Positions 10,122 to 23,389 are shown, counted from the first letter of the stretch. The stretch is 64,000 nucleotides of DNA from Mesotaenium endlicherianum (GCA_009602735.1 WELA01003881.1:25148-89147), one strand, 5' to 3'. Numbers and translations: made by a program. The notes: generated from the sequence alone by a model not told the origin.

Positions 10122-10708
10122 TTGAAACTCCGGCCTTACAAGCCTTGGAACCCACGAGCGTGGACGTGTTGCTCCACACTATCGAGCCTACCAGTCTGCG
10201 TGTCTACAACACTTATTGGATGCGTTTTCAACGGTGGTGCCAAATGCATAAGTTGCAGGATCTTCCGGCGTCAGTCGAGGTGGTCAGGCTCTACTGCTTG
10301 TATCTCATCCAGGAGCGTGTCACCTGGTCTACATACCATTTGTCATCGGCTGCAATCTTTTGCGTGCATTGACTAGCGGAGCTACCTAGCCCCACATCGC
10401 ACGACAAGATCAGTACCCTTAGAAAAGCAGCGCAAAGGTTGCTGCCCAGACCCAAGCACACCATGATGCCGGTCGCACCCTGCACCCTCACTGCAAATTT
10501 TGAAAAGCACGCAGGGCCAGGTGCCACCGCCGCATCGCTCATGAAGGTGGCCGCGATGATGCTCATGTATAGTGCTTGTCTGCGCTACTCAGATTTGGCC
10601 AAAACGAGTATTCAGGATCTCGACATCACGGGTGGTCCAAACATCACAGCCATTTACTTGCACCTCCCGTCCTCTAAGACGGACCAAATTGGTGAGGGCG
10701 CAATGCAG
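10122..10708 (+). pseudogene. Truncated tyrosine recombinase of the DIRS element
   Basis: Two frames together give a tyrosine-recombinase-like protein. The first (10145-10372) resembles the SAM-like core-binding domain: SLRVYNTYWMRFQRWCQ and RLYCLYLIQE. The second (about 10376-10708) begins the catalytic domain with ACLRYSDLAKTSIQDL, where the Arg fits box I, and LPSSKTDQ, where the Lys fits the beta-hairpin. The HxxR box and the nucleophilic Tyr are not present; after about 10.71 kb the sequence is unrelated and AT-rich. DIRS elements use this enzyme in place of a DDE integrase. This copy is frameshifted and 3'-truncated, so inactive. Confidence 0.7.
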
Positions 10709-11716
10709 CATATGAACCAGACCCCTTGCAATTCCAACAAAATCGGCGCACTTTGCAGAGGGAGCACCTTCAAGTGTGCAAAAGTGAACAAGTGTCAAAC
10801 TTTAAGAGGCCATAACTTACAATTCTTTTACAAAAATAAAGTTTTGTTGGTTCATTGAACTCTGTGTTAGTGTTGCCTAAAAGCATACCAATTTTCGGGT
10901 CATTTGAAGCAGTATTGAGCATGGAGTGGAGTTGTAAGAATAATGCATATTTCAGTCTGAAACTTTGCCACAGTGTGACAAACACATTTATCTTTACATT
11001 GGAAAAAAAATGGAATGGTTCCGCTTAAACTGCCGTGTTTTACGCTAAAAAGTACTTATGTGTCCAAAAAAGGGCATTGTGGGGTGCATGTGTAGACTAG
11101 GCACAAGTAATTTTGTCAACTAGTGGTGACAACTTGAAAAAGTTGTTGCAACCTGAAATTCCAAGATGCAAATTTCACTTCGTTAAATGTTGGTCATGTG
11201 CGGTCAAGCTAACGACCGCGTTACAATGTGACCTGCCCTTGTTTCAATTTGTGACACAGTATCGAATCTTAAGGAGAGGAGTGCTTGGAGAGGCATGAAG
11301 AGCTAGGTGTCGGAAGATGAGGAATGCTTTTTTCTTGAAAATTTGTTTTTGGGTTTATCGACAAGGAGTGGAAAGCTCATAAAGCGGAGTACTTCATGCT
11401 GCATATATGGAACTTCGATAGCAAAAGTTTGGTTTCGATCTGTACATGATAATGGTTGGCTTCACCCACATTGTGCTTTACTTGGCTTTAACAGACATTC
11501 TGCAGTCTTGCTTTTAGCTAGCCCCCTAAACTTCGCTATCCAGACTGAACCTGGTTTAGTGAGTGCAATCAAGGAAAAATGGTTCAAAGGAGGAGCTTTA
11601 TGACTCATACCTGTGATCAAGTGCAGCAAACGCAACAAACACGACAGATTTGCAGCTGCACAGCACGTAAGTTGTATTGAATGTGACTTGCAAAATTAGC
11701 TCCGACGACGTCTAGT
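10709..11716. other. AT-rich spacer, no gene seen
   Basis: This stretch lies between the truncated recombinase and the end of EMG1. Short frames at 11113-11298 and 11307-11603 (plus) carry no recognised motif. The first part (10.75-11.0 kb) has the look of non-coding mobile-element DNA. The last few hundred bases should contain the EMG1 3' UTR on the minus strand. Confidence 0.5.
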
Positions 11717-12550
11717 TTACAAAATGTTCCACTTGAGTTCCAAAGCGTTGCAGATGCGGCCGAGGCAGCAGGCTGCACTGAGCGGGAACTCTGACACTGC
11801 ACACCCCACCAGCACTCTCCACCGTCAGAGCAACGCTAGTGGCAATGACAGACGCAAGTGAAGACATGCAAGTGGAAGTAGATGAGCAAATAGATGGTGC
11901 TCACCTGCAACGAGGTCATCAATGTAGTCAGCCTCAATTTTCCCATGAGCCATCGCTCCCACCTGCAAAGTTAGCAGTGACCCATATACAGCTCTTGTCA
12001 GTGCACGAACATTATTCACACCAAAGTACCCCCACAATCTCTTAGACATCACATTTCCGGAGGCCGTTTTGTCCACAAGTAGTGGACACGCTAAAGTCGA
12101 CATAGCTCCGGCTCAAATGAACACGTTCTAAGTATCCTCTGCCATGCATGCACAAGTAAGAAACAGACAGCAACAGCTATCTCAAGCAGCAAGAGACAAC
12201 AGTGATGAGTGTATGTGGTGCAATGTTCAATAAGGCAAGGCCAAGTAACTGAGCTGCTGAAACATTCTACTCGCAGGTGAAGCATCAGACCCACATCGCC
12301 TGAGCTTACCACAAAGCAGAGAGGAGCTGTGCCAGCTGCAGAGATGTACTCCCGCAGCTGCACCACCTTGGGGGAGCTGAACGACATGCCTGCCGCCCCA
12401 CAGCACCTCCTGCCGCTCAGTCCCCACCTTTCCCACAGCAGCACAGCCCAGGCAGCACGAGCGAAGCCGTCCTCAAGGCCCCAAGCAACTGCTGGCGCAC
12501 AGGCATGCTTGTACCGTCGTGCTCCCTCCAGTCACTACGCAACAGGGCGC

Positions 12551-12623
<73 letters not shown>

Positions 12624-12650
12624 NNNNNNNNNNNNNNNNNNNNNNNNNNN

Positions 12651-12697
<47 letters not shown>

Positions 12698-14547
12698 CGA
12701 GGGAGAGGGAGGGCACCAATCCGGCGGCAGTCGGGCGGCAGGTACTTGGTGACGGGGTGCTTGACGACGCGCAGCAGCTTGTCAGGCCCGTTGCTGGCGC
12801 GGATGCTCAGCTTCTGCAGCAGCTGCACTGCACCCATGCCCATGCCCATCCGGTGCGCCACATGAGCCCCCCGCGACCCCCGCGATAATACGCCAACCTC
12901 CCACTTCTATACTCAACGCCACTCAAATTCTTCAGGGGATAGGGAGAGGGCTGTGAGAGGGCTTTGAGCAACTTCTGCTTTTGGCCACCTCAGTCGAAAA
13001 GCCAGCAAGGCTCCCAGCCAACCAGCCCCAGGCAAGAAGAGACGAGGGTATTTCGGGGGCTAGACGCGCTCGACTTGGCTGCGAGAAGTCACAGCGGGTC
13101 GCAGCAGCACAGCCAGCGTGGAGATGCCGGGCGCGTGCTCACCCATGAGGCCGCAGAATCGGCGGAAGGTGCGCGGGATGCGGATGTGCGGGTTGACCTG
13201 GATGAGAACGTTCTTGTCCGTGGCCACGTACAGCGCCTTCAGCCTGCCCGCCTTGTTCAGCGGGCTGTCCAGAATGGCCAGCAGCGCCTGCCGCACCACC
13301 CTCCGCGCACACGCACACGCAAGCACACATACGCACAGGCACACACAACGTGCCAAGCTGTCAACGTCCCATGCAGCATGGATGATGATGGCACACACCA
13401 CCCAGCCGCCCCACTTTGGATACGAGGGGGGAGGTTTTCAGTCCCAGAGCCCCACCAAGAATGAGCTAGCTAGCAACCAGCCAGATGCAGTGTCCCAGCC
13501 CCAGGCACCAGAACTGGCGCCCCTGCAGCTGCAACATGGCAGGCGGGGCTCACCTGATGCACGATGTCCGGGCGGTACAGAGCGGGGTCGCGCTTGTGCT
13601 TGCGCAGGAAGTTGGCGTGGTCGTCGCAGTTGAGCAGCTGGTACGTCTGCCCCCCCACACACAGCACGCTTCCGCCCTTCAGGGAGAGTGAAGGCGCAGC
13701 AGCAAGTCACAGCTGCTCCTTCCCCCGCCTTCTGTTGGACACGTGATCCCCAACCACTGCTTGTCAGCAATGTGGGACCAGATGGGCCTTGCCAGGTGGC
13801 ACCAAGCCGAGAACCCGGTGCAGCCCAACGCGTGTGATAGCGCCTTGCCCGTCTTTCCAAATGCTCCAAGCCAGCAGCACCTCTATACTTGAGCAGCGAG
13901 TGTCCACCCCCTCCCCCTACTCCGCTTATCCGAGAGGTACACACAAATGCTCCCCATTCTCTGCGTTTTTGAATCATAAGAGTCTGATGTGACGGGGTGT
14001 CACCTGGCACTGCCTAGGCTGAGCCGAGCCAAAAAATCCTGGAACGACCGTACCTTCGTCAGAGGCCTTAGACTTACAACCCCGCCCTTAACCCCAAAGC
14101 CCTGCACCTACAAGAAGGCCTCGCCTCATGAGAGCCCCACCTCTCTCACCCCATGCAGTGCCGATGGCGACCCTGCGCCCCCCCCCCGTGCCAAGCCCGG
14201 CCCAAAAGCCCCGCCCCGACTCAACCCTCAGCTGCATCTCCCTCCCGGCTGGACTCTAAACCCTCCTCACTCATTCCCCCCGGGTAGAGGTGCATGCATC
14301 TTAAGACTCTTGAATACGTGGGGCATGCATATTGTTCCTTCCCGCCCCCGCCCCCTCCCCCTCCCCCATGTGGGGTGGCCTGTGACTTGGGGCTTCTTGG
14401 GGAAATGCATATGCATGCACCCACCTTGCCCACTTTGCCCACTTCGAGCGAAGCCTTCTCCAGTATGAACAGGACCCCCCCCGAGTCATCTGCAGCATCT
14501 GCAGCAGTCGACGTGGACGGCGCTTCCCCGTTCTCCGCTGCTGCCAT
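11717..14547 (-). CDS. EMG1: Ribosome biogenesis methyltransferase EMG1/NEP1 (18S rRNA pseudouridine N1-methylase)
   Basis: SPOUT-fold enzyme that N1-methylates a pseudouridine of 18S rRNA and is needed for small-subunit assembly in the nucleolus. Seven exons read on the minus strand: 14547-14425, 13646-13554, 13287-13143, 12827-12717, 12389-12310, 11962-11905 and 11796-11717. They total 690 bases (229 residues plus TAA), and all phases agree. Family motifs in order are FILEKASLEVGKVGK, TYQLLNCDDHANFLRKHK, ILDSPLNKAGRLKALYV, IRIPRTFRRFCGLM, QLLQKLSIRA, the knot segment FVVGAMAHGKI, and the C-terminal FPLSAACC to KWNIL. This is plant-type in sequence and length. The intron after exon 4 is almost entirely a GA/CT repeat with an assembly gap. 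The donor after exon 1 is GTGGGT and that after exon 4 is GTGCCC, both weaker than usual. Confidence 0.95.
12553..12690. repeat. GA dinucleotide repeat with a 27-base assembly gap
   Basis: An uninterrupted (GA)n run (CT on the minus strand) broken by Ns at 12624-12650. It fills most of the EMG1 intron between exon 4 (ends 12717) and exon 5 (starts 12389), about 27 bases beyond the donor site. The true length is unknown. In the EMG1 sense it supplies a very long pyrimidine tract, though far from the acceptor. Confidence 0.97.
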
Positions 14548-15062
14548 GTGGCCTGCCCTTAATTACTCGGACGTCTTTTGTGTCTGCGCCCAAGCACCCG
14601 CAAGAGTGATGAAAGGTGATGGAGGCCTCATGCTCTCACAGTAGACACTTGTCAGCACTTCAAAGCCCCAGCGCAACACCCACTGGTCCCCTTCGCAGCT
14701 TGTACGCGAGCCGCCACATGTGAATGCTGATTGATGCTGCCCTACTCGCTTCGTAGAGGGGAGACAGAAGGCCATTGGGTAGCAGGCCATGAAGTTGTCC
14801 GGCACCCCCGCATGCATGCACACACGCGCGCGCAAGCACGCAGCCGTGTTGGTGCCCAAATGCGCGCGTCCCAGAGCACTTCAAGGGGCGCGCCAAACTG
14901 ATCCGCAGAAAGAGGCTGTGCTTCAAGCCAGCACTGCTTGCAGCTCCCAGTCCTGAGGCTTGAAGCAGCTGAGACGAGTACCCCTCGTGGCTTAGAGAAC
15001 CGCATTTCTACAAGCTGTTTTGTTCTGCTCCGCTGACGTACATACACCTGCATACATCTGTA

Positions 15063-15099
<37 letters not shown>

Positions 15100-17056
15100 A
15101 CATATATGAATAGGATATATATGATTACGCATATTTCTACACATGTGTGTAAGTGCGCATGCATACATTTCATTATAAAGATAAAAAAGGCTAACTCATC
15201 CATAAATGAGCGAGGGCAGAGAAGCACTCACCGACTGTGAGACAAACAACGCAGCAGGCAGGTCCTTCCTGCACACCAGCTTCCGTATCTGTGGGACTGA
15301 CGTATCGGCTGCAGTCTCCACCTGAAGCCAGGGCATGACATCTGGTGAGAGGATCAAATACAATCTCCCAGGCCATGCAAGTGAATATCATGCACTGATT
15401 TGCAACACCCCCCCTTCCGCCTCCTGCCCCTCCCCTCCACACCACCTTTCCTTCCCTCTACAGTCCGTGGCGCAAAAACAAAGCATGTCGAGTAGCCATA
15501 AAATTCGTTTCAGCCCCTCTCCAGCTCCGGAGCTTCTCCTGGTCTAAGTTGTCAGGAAGCAGGTCAGAGGACAAAGAGCTTATTACGGTACGAGGGAAGT
15601 TTCAGACAGCAGCAGTGCAGCTGCCCTGTCGCACGAGCAGCGGCCTCCTCGTGCCATCAAGCAGCCTATAAGTAGGAACCCACTTTTCATATTCTCATTA
15701 TCTGGCAATGACTTCATCACCGGCCCACACCTGCCCCCTCGGGCCCCCTCGGGCCCCCCGGCCCCCCCTTCTCCAGCTTCTTTCCCCTCTCCCCTTTCCC
15801 CCCTTCGCCTCCTGTCCCTCCCCCCTCCATCCCTGCTCCCACCTCCCTTCCGTTCCTCCCTCCCTGCCTCCTTCCTCCTTTGAAAGGTTTCATATTCCAA
15901 AACACGTTGTTTCAAGAGATTTTCCAGCCAAAGGCACCTGCCGGGAGACACTGAAGAGTATTCACAACTCATGGCAGATTACTCTTTTAAGTGCCTAATA
16001 GGGCACGGTGCGCATTACACCGTCGTCCTCTGCTGAGCGGATACACTGACGCAGACTTACAGTTTGAGCCACAGAAGCACCGGCTCTATTCTGCTGCACA
16101 GGAGGGGCACAGCTCGCACCTTGGTAGTGCAATTACACAACTGTATAAAGCACCGCCCACGCAAACTATACGCCTGTGATGGGTCCGTTCGTAGTAGCCA
16201 CAGAAGAAACGCAGCTGTTATTTGGATTGCTTATATAGTGCTAAGAAGATTGTGGCACTAAATACCGCTCAATGCAGTATTGCACGGGTGTTCTGAATGT
16301 TTGGGGGTCTACTTCGCCTTCCAAATTGCCGCAGCTGCTGAAAATGTCGAGCCAGCGTCGCCAACGAGCTACGAGGACATGCATGCACATCGAGTTCAAC
16401 TTCCGTCGCACTGGACAGGTTGAGCGCGAGCAGTGCGAAAGAGTAAGGCACGTGATCGGGGCCCGTATCACGTTGCTCAAAAACTTTTTCGGACGACCCG
16501 GATCAATTTCAAAGCCCGTGTTTGCATGCTTACCATGGTTCCCACAAGACTAGCCCATCATTGCACCCTTTGCATCTGTTTGCATCAATACCACATGTAG
16601 GGACACCAAAGTGTAATCAGCTAGGATATAGGCTCCTTCAACGATATATACATGTACCAGAGCAGGGTATGTAATAATCTTGACATAATGAGACGCACAA
16701 CAATTTACACGAAGGGTACATTCATGAAATTTAGGGACATACACAATGCGACACAAAAGTCTCACATGGATGAATATATTCTCGAGAGAGTTTTCTTAAG
16801 CTAGCATCATTTTCATTTCACTGTCAACAAGTGCTCACAGGCATCAAGTCGAGAAGTGGTACACGTCGCCTCGCAGTAGCTTGTATGCCAACACAGCTTA
16901 AGACACCGATTTCCAGCTCCGATACACCTTGAAATGTTCACAAGTATATATCAAGTATTTGTAGTTTACATTGAGTACATGTGACATCTGGACAAGTATG
17001 AAAGCACGCCTTTTCCACTCATCCTGTTTCTATCATGTGGCCTCGTGTCCTTGCTC
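14548..17056. other. Intergenic region between EMG1 (5') and DNA-PKcs (3')
   Basis: No supported gene. It should hold the EMG1 promoter at its left end and the DNA-PKcs 3' UTR at its right end. A (TA)n microsatellite lies at about 15067-15097. A strongly pyrimidine-rich tract on the plus strand covers about 15766-15880. The frame at 16272-16553 (plus, 93 residues) has no recognised motif and no splice support. Confidence 0.55.
15067..15097. repeat. TA dinucleotide microsatellite
   Basis: About 15 uninterrupted TA units in intergenic DNA upstream of EMG1, followed by further AT-rich sequence to about 15190. Confidence 0.95.
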
Positions 17057-17406
17057 TCACACCCACGGCATCCAGCCCTCCCAAATGCGCCCCAAGAGGT
17101 TCGGGTCGGTCGCTTGATCTATCAAGCAATCAACTTGCTCCTGCACAGATGCGCAAATCGGGCCGGTGCGCGCCCTCACGTTGTGTATAATGTCGCCCCT
17201 TGCCAGGCCCTCGAGGGCTTTGAGGCACGCCGGTTTGTGTGCATGGATGGACTGTGCCAGGTCAGCAGCGGTGACGTGGGCGGGGTTCCAGAGCTCGAGC
17301 TTGCGGTGGGCGGTCTCCACCTTGAACTCCACGTGCTTCTGCTCCCCACTCGCCTCTTGCCCCTCTGCGCTCTCCCCCAGCATGTCGGCACCGTCCTCCA
17401 CCTTGG
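17057..17406 (-). other. DNA-PKcs terminal exon with FATC motif
   Basis: This exon starts in phase 1 after GGGGCAG (17409-17407 region) and runs 116 codons to the stop. It has a Glu/Gly-rich start, then VETAHRKLELWNPAHV, LARGDIIHNVRAR and the FATC end VDCLIDQATDPNLLGRIWEGW. FATC is needed for kinase activity in all PIKKs. Confidence 0.95.
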
Positions 17407-20400
17407 CTGCCCCTCCCACCACACCCCCACGTTGTCAATCTCAACGGAGCCCCAGCCAGCAGCAGCTCAGAATACTCGCGTCCATACGTACCGACGCCGA
17501 AGAGGGGGAAGTCTGTGAAGGCGTGGAAGCAGAGAGCAGGCAGACATGAGTCAGTGACCTCATTTATTTTGCACAGTGATGTTCCAGTGATGGAAGACAG
17601 AGGAAAGAGTTGCTGGGAAGCTATCTGACAACAGATTGTTCATCTCAAGCAGGCTAAAGTGAGCGGAAGGCAGAGGAGGCACCAAGAAAAAGAGAAAGAG
17701 GAAGGGGGGGAGAGTGGCATACAGCGAGCGTGGCGAGCCTGCGCCCGCAGGGCCTCCATCTTCCACGCGTACAGGGGCTCGCGCACAAACACGTCCAGCA
17801 CGGCCGTCAGCACGGCGCGCTTGCGCCGCAGCGCCGCCAGGCAGTGCACCATGTCCGCGCGCAGCAGCGCCGCTCCATCTAGCGGGAGCACCAGCGCCGT
17901 GAGCTGCGCCGTGAGGCGGAAGGGCACCAGCTCCGGCACCTCCAGCAGCTGCGTGGCCGTGCCGAAGCTGTACCCAAAGTCGATGCCCACCAGCGTGCCG
18001 TCGCGCGTGTCCACCACAAAATTGCGCAGGTGGCGGTCGCCCACGCCCGCCACGTAGCCGCACACGCTGAGCGCCGCCATGCTGTGCGCCAGCTGCGCGC
18101 GCATGTTGAAGAAGTCCTCGGGCCCTGCGGCCATCTTCGCGACGCCCGTACGCAGCGTGTCCCACGGCACCTGCCGCTGCAGCGACGCCAGCTGGCGTGC
18201 CACCTCGTCGCGCCCCACGATCTCGTACATCCTCTGGTACATTGCCGCCCGCCCCCCGCGCGCGTCCTGCCCCTGGCTGCCTCTGCGCGTCACCCACTTG
18301 CCGTAGTCCGCGGCCAGCTCTGCAAAGAACTCCTCGGGCTTCTTGTCGCCTCCACTGCTGGTGCTGCTCCGGGTGGCGGTGGTGGTGGTAATGCTGGCAG
18401 CAGCAGCAGAGGTGTGGCGAGCGGCGGCCCAGACGGCGGCCAGGCCGTCGCAGAGCACGTCGTGGAGCACGCGCGAATGCGCCACGTACTGCAGGAGGCC
18501 GCAGCGCTTGCTCAGCGGCACCACGCCGTACGTGCGTACGCGCAGCCTGCTTGCCCATCCCCACCCACCCACACGCGCCACACCAGCACACAACAAGCCC
18601 GCGTGTTTAAGTCACCCACAGCACAATGCCGCACAAGCTACTGCTAGCGGCTCGCGCGCACGTGCGCACGTGTACACTGTGCATGCACCCCATGATCTGG
18701 ATCGCGTGTTGACTCTCTCTCTTTCTCTGCCGTGACGTTATTCCGCATGGGCTCATCACCATGGACCTGGACCTGTGCCATTGCCCCCCCCCCAGCACTT
18801 CAAGTACACACTTCCAGCACACAAACGCAAGTTTTTGGCACGCGCGACAGCAACTTGATGTACCCCCCCCGCAGGCACAGGCAGGGGGCGGGGGGCAGGA
18901 AAGCGCACGCACGCACCTGCGCTTGGCGCACGCGGCGTCCTGCAGCAGCACCTGGTTCATGACCTGGAACAGCTGCTGCACGCGCTGGTCCTGCCGCACG
19001 TCCTCGCCGCCCTTGAGCACAAAGCGGTACTCGCGCTCGTCGGACCCGCGCATCGTCACCAGCTTGGGGCTCTGCTTGGAAGCAAACGCACGCATCTGTG
19101 CGTCCACGCCCACCAGCTTAACGTGCGCCTCCGGATCCGGCGCATCCCACGACGCGTACTGCCCCGGTATCTCCACCTCCACCTCCATCTCCATCTTCCC
19201 CTCCGCCTTCTTTGCCGCGCCCGCACCCGCACCAAGGCCAGCTGCAGCAGCCACGCCCGCAGCGCCTGCAGCGGCCAATGGATCATACGATGCGAGCCAG
19301 GCTGAGTGCGCGGCTAGGGACAGCTGGCCAGACGGTGTGCCTGCGCCAGCCCGCAGCTTCTCGCGGAGCTTCAAGTACCACGCGCGGAACGACCTGGGTT
19401 CGATCTCGCCACTGGCCAGCCGACTCCCGCCGGCGCCCAGCTCCTTCTCCACGTGCGCGCGGTAGCCCTGCGCAAATTTCAGGTTGTACTCACCTGCCTG
19501 CCGGCCGGGCGCGCGCATGGCCGCCTCGTCCAGGCAGTCTGCAAACACCCGCCGATACACAGCCGCCGCCTGGCGCCTGTCGCCCCTCTGCAGGCACACG
19601 GCAATGTCTTCCAGCCCCGCTTCCAGGCGCTGCTGCGGGAACCACGCCACGTCCTCCAGCGCACGAGCAAAGCTCTCCAGCCGCGGGCTCTCCAGGAGCC
19701 CCGCCAGGCGTGCCGTGCGCTCCTTGGCCAGCGCAGACATGTCCTCGCGGCTGACCCTGTAGGGGAAGAAGAGCGCCTGCGGGTATTGCGCAGCAATGGC
19801 TTCCAGAATGCGCACCAGGGCCTCGCCCTCGGGCTCGTCCACGGCGGCCAGCATCTGCGGGATCCACGCGATGAAGAGCCACGTGGGGACGCGCGGGGCG
19901 CGCGCGCGAAAGCATGAGAGCGTGTGCGGGTGCTTCCCGAGGAGCGCCAGCACGCGCGCGAGGCCGCAGCGGGCGGGCATGGACGCCCCCCCCGCGCTGC
20001 TGCCAGCCAGCGCTTTCAGCAGGTTGTCCACCACCAGTGCCGCATAGCTGCTGGCCGGCGGCAGCCCCGCCCCCTGCTGCTTGCCCCCCTCCTCCTCCTC
20101 CTGGGAGGGCCCCAGGGAAGCGGGAGCAGTAAGGAGGTCGTCGCAGAAGAGGGCCAGCTTCAAGGCTGCCTTGGAGGCCACCCGCGCCTTGCTGCCGCCT
20201 CCGCTGCTGCCGTCATCACTGCCATCCCCAGCACCACCACCACCGTCGGCGGCAGCAGAAGCTGTTGCCACCGCCCGGGTGTAGGAGGCGTATGCCGTGG
20301 CCAGATGGTTCATCTCCGGTTGATTCAGCAGGCGGGTGCCTGGCGGGTGCCAGGTGGCGGTGCTGAGGGCCAGCTGAGCTGAGGTGTCGGCCCGGAGTAG

Positions 20401-23357
20401 ATCAAATGTGGGGCTCCTTGTTCTGCTGCTGCTGCTGCTTGTGCCCTCGGGAGGGTCACACTTGTCAATGAGCGCTAGCGCCTGCATGCACCACCCCCCT
20501 CCCCCTCCCAGTCAGCCACCCCTTGCTCTGGGGGCCTGCGAGGAGGGCCAGCCAAGAGCTCCCCAGGCGTGAGTGACAATGGAGCCCTCCTACTGCTGGC
20601 CCACGGAATCGGACAGGGTCACATGAATTGGGGGGGGGCAACACTCACGGAGAGGAGCAGGCCGGCTGCTGTCGTGGGGTCGTAGGGCTGCTTGCGGGCG
20701 GCCTGCAGGCGCCACACTTTGACGGCAGCCTTGGCGTACTCGTAGCTGCTGCTGCTGCTGCTGCTGCTGCCGCAGCTGCCGTACTCGTCCAGGTACCTCT
20801 GCCAGGTGTCGCATGACCGAGCAGGCACGCACCACGCATCCCAACATCATGAGGAGCTGAGGGGGCTTTGTCTGTCCAGCTCAAGCTATGCGATCAGACG
20901 GTATCCTATCCAGTCTCTCTCTACCCTGCCTCATCCCTGCAGCGCCTGGGAAGACGCCTGGTCATGGCCACACACAAGCATGCCCACTGCGTGTCAGCAG
21001 TGCACCCTGGAAGTGTGTCAGTTGAAACGTGTGTACGTGTGTGTGTGCGCGCGCGCGCGCGTGAGGGAGGTGGCAGGGGGAGATGCCTGAGATGGGGCAG
21101 TCAATCAAATCAGTGCGTAGGCTCCCAGACATGACACAAACTCTGCCGGAGGGGCAGGAGTGCGCAGGCACGCACCTGTGCCACGTCCAGGTTGCCCATC
21201 TTGCGCGCGCCCGCAGCCGCCCTCAGCCACAGCTGCGCTCTCTCCCCGTACAGCTCCGCCGCTTCTGCTCCACTCCCAGCACCACCAGCAGGAGAGCCGC
21301 GCACGCGCAGCAGTTGCACGCGGTGCTTCTCCAGCTGCTGCTCGCGCGTGTGCACAATGTCGTCCCACACCTGCACGTTGTCTGCCTGCCAGCTGGGCCA
21401 CCTGGCACAAACACGGCCCGCCAGCTGACGCACGCTCATGCCCTGCTGCTGCCGCTGGTCCAGAGTCAGCCACTCGTCCAGCTCCACCGTCTTCTCCAGC
21501 AGCCCTATCTGCAGCAGCAACGCGGCATGCCAGCTGTCAATCAAGCACAAGGCAGTCCAGACCTGGTGTCTGCCTGTGGTGCTGCAGTGCGTGCTGAGGG
21601 CCCCCAGGCGAGAGTGACGGCAGCAGTACAGTAGCATGCTGTTGTTAATAGTCAATGGTGTGAACATTTGTCATAGAGGATGGTTTCAATACTACTCCAC
21701 ATCAGGAGTAAACAAACATGTAAAATTGTTTAAACTTTTTCAAATTCCGGATAGAGTGGGAAAAAGCACTCAAGATGACACTTAAGGATCTACACATAAT
21801 TTATCCTTATCCTTGGGGCTTTTGACAGTGACCCTGCTGTGGTAGGACTACATAGACATCTCTGCAGCCAGCACCTCAAACTCACGTCATCTGCACCACC
21901 AAACCTTTCCGGAAATGCCAAAATCGAGGCTAAGAATCCGAATGCCGCTCGCTCCCGGGTTTTGATGCTCTCCCAAGACAAGGCAGTAAGCAGAAGCAGA
22001 AGCAGAAGCAGTAGGAGAGAGAGAGGCAGTACCCACCAGCGCGTGCCGGCTGCCAGTGGCCAAGGGGCTGAGCATGCTCCACTGGCGCCGCACAGACCTA
22101 TAGCACTGCGCCACCTGGAGGCGCGCCCTCTCCACATGCCCAGTGGCAGCCGATAGCGAGGCCAGCTCCCACCCGAAGTCTCTCTCCAGGGCCTCCTTGC
22201 GCTCCTCCGCCAGCTGCTGGGAGGAAGAGGCAGGCGCGCACGAGTGCTGCAGGAAGGCTGCCAGATGGGCGTGCATGCGGGGGCACTTGACGGCGCTGCG
22301 GATGAAGCGCGGCAGGTACACTCCCTGCATACAGCCCCCGCTCATCTCAACACCGCGTGCAGGCGCACGCACATGCAAAGCTATGCATGCGCGCACGGGC
22401 ACACACTTGTGCAAACGCACGCAGAAGCAGAACACACGCACGCATGTGCCAACAAACACGAACGCATGCAGAAACGCACACATACGCACATGGAGCACTC
22501 CATGTTGTCTTTCACAAGCGTGCACCGTCGCTAAGGATGCTACAGCACGTACTTCAAACAGACGCACGCAGGAGGCACACACTGAGAGAGCACTATGCCA
22601 CAGCGTGAGGGCAGGAGCAGCACAGGCAGGGTGCAGGCAGGCAGGCCCATCGCTGCACCTGCAGATCCACCCCTTGCGGCGCCTGCTCCGCCGGCCCCCA
22701 CAGCCGCAGATAGTCCACGCTGCTGCTGCTGGCACTGGGGGAGGTGGGGACCTCCAGCTGCTCCGCCACGTCCTCGCTGAGCTCCTGCCACTTGGTGAGA
22801 GCCTCCATGCAGCCCAGGCGCTGGTCGTATGCCACATCCTCCTCCACCTTGAGGCTCCTCCTCGTCCTCGGGCTCTCTCCCTCTGCCGTGTCTGCCCACA
22901 CGCACACACAGAGCCATGGCGGGATTATGCTCCCCTGGTATCCTGTCCAGGCTGGCATTGCCTGCTCACCAGATATACCAAAAGCGAACACATTGTGCCG
23001 TGAGAGCAGCAGAGAAGGGAGGGGGGGGAGCATCGCGGAAAGAAAAAAGGGTATGCACGCGTGCCAATTAGGTGCATGGATGAAATGGCGGTGTAGAGAG
23101 AGAGGGGGGGAGACCGGCAGTACCGAGCGCGTCGAGGGCGGCGTCGTAGAGCACGAGCGCCCGCAGCGGGTCGCCGCCCATCTCTGCTGCCAGCGCCTCA
23201 CGCGTGAGCGGCAGCCGCACCACGTGGCGCTCGAACACGACCAGTGTCGCGTCATCCTCGCCCAGGGCCCTGTAGAGCCGCGCAAGCTGCACCCATGCCT
23301 CCTCCTGCTGTTGCTGTTGCTGCTGCTGCTGCTCTGCCTCTTGGGAGGAGCAGACGA

Positions 23358-23389
<32 letters not shown>

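Noticed and set aside
3257-10708. Gag (minus) and DIRS pol (plus) as one element
   Set aside because: They are on opposite strands and separated by a different transposase-like gene and an LTR junction.
10961-10980. CACAGTG near 10.97 kb as the right end of the DDE-like element
   Set aside because: It lies beyond an unrelated DIRS element, and no matching sequence next to the heptamer at 4499 was seen.
12329-12888. Frames encoding long Arg-Glu or Ser-Leu repeats
   Set aside because: They are translations of the GA/CT microsatellite in an EMG1 intron and run through Ns.
16272-16553. 93-residue plus-strand frame between EMG1 and DNA-PKcs
   Set aside because: No family motif, no splice partners, and overlapping frames of similar size on the other strand.
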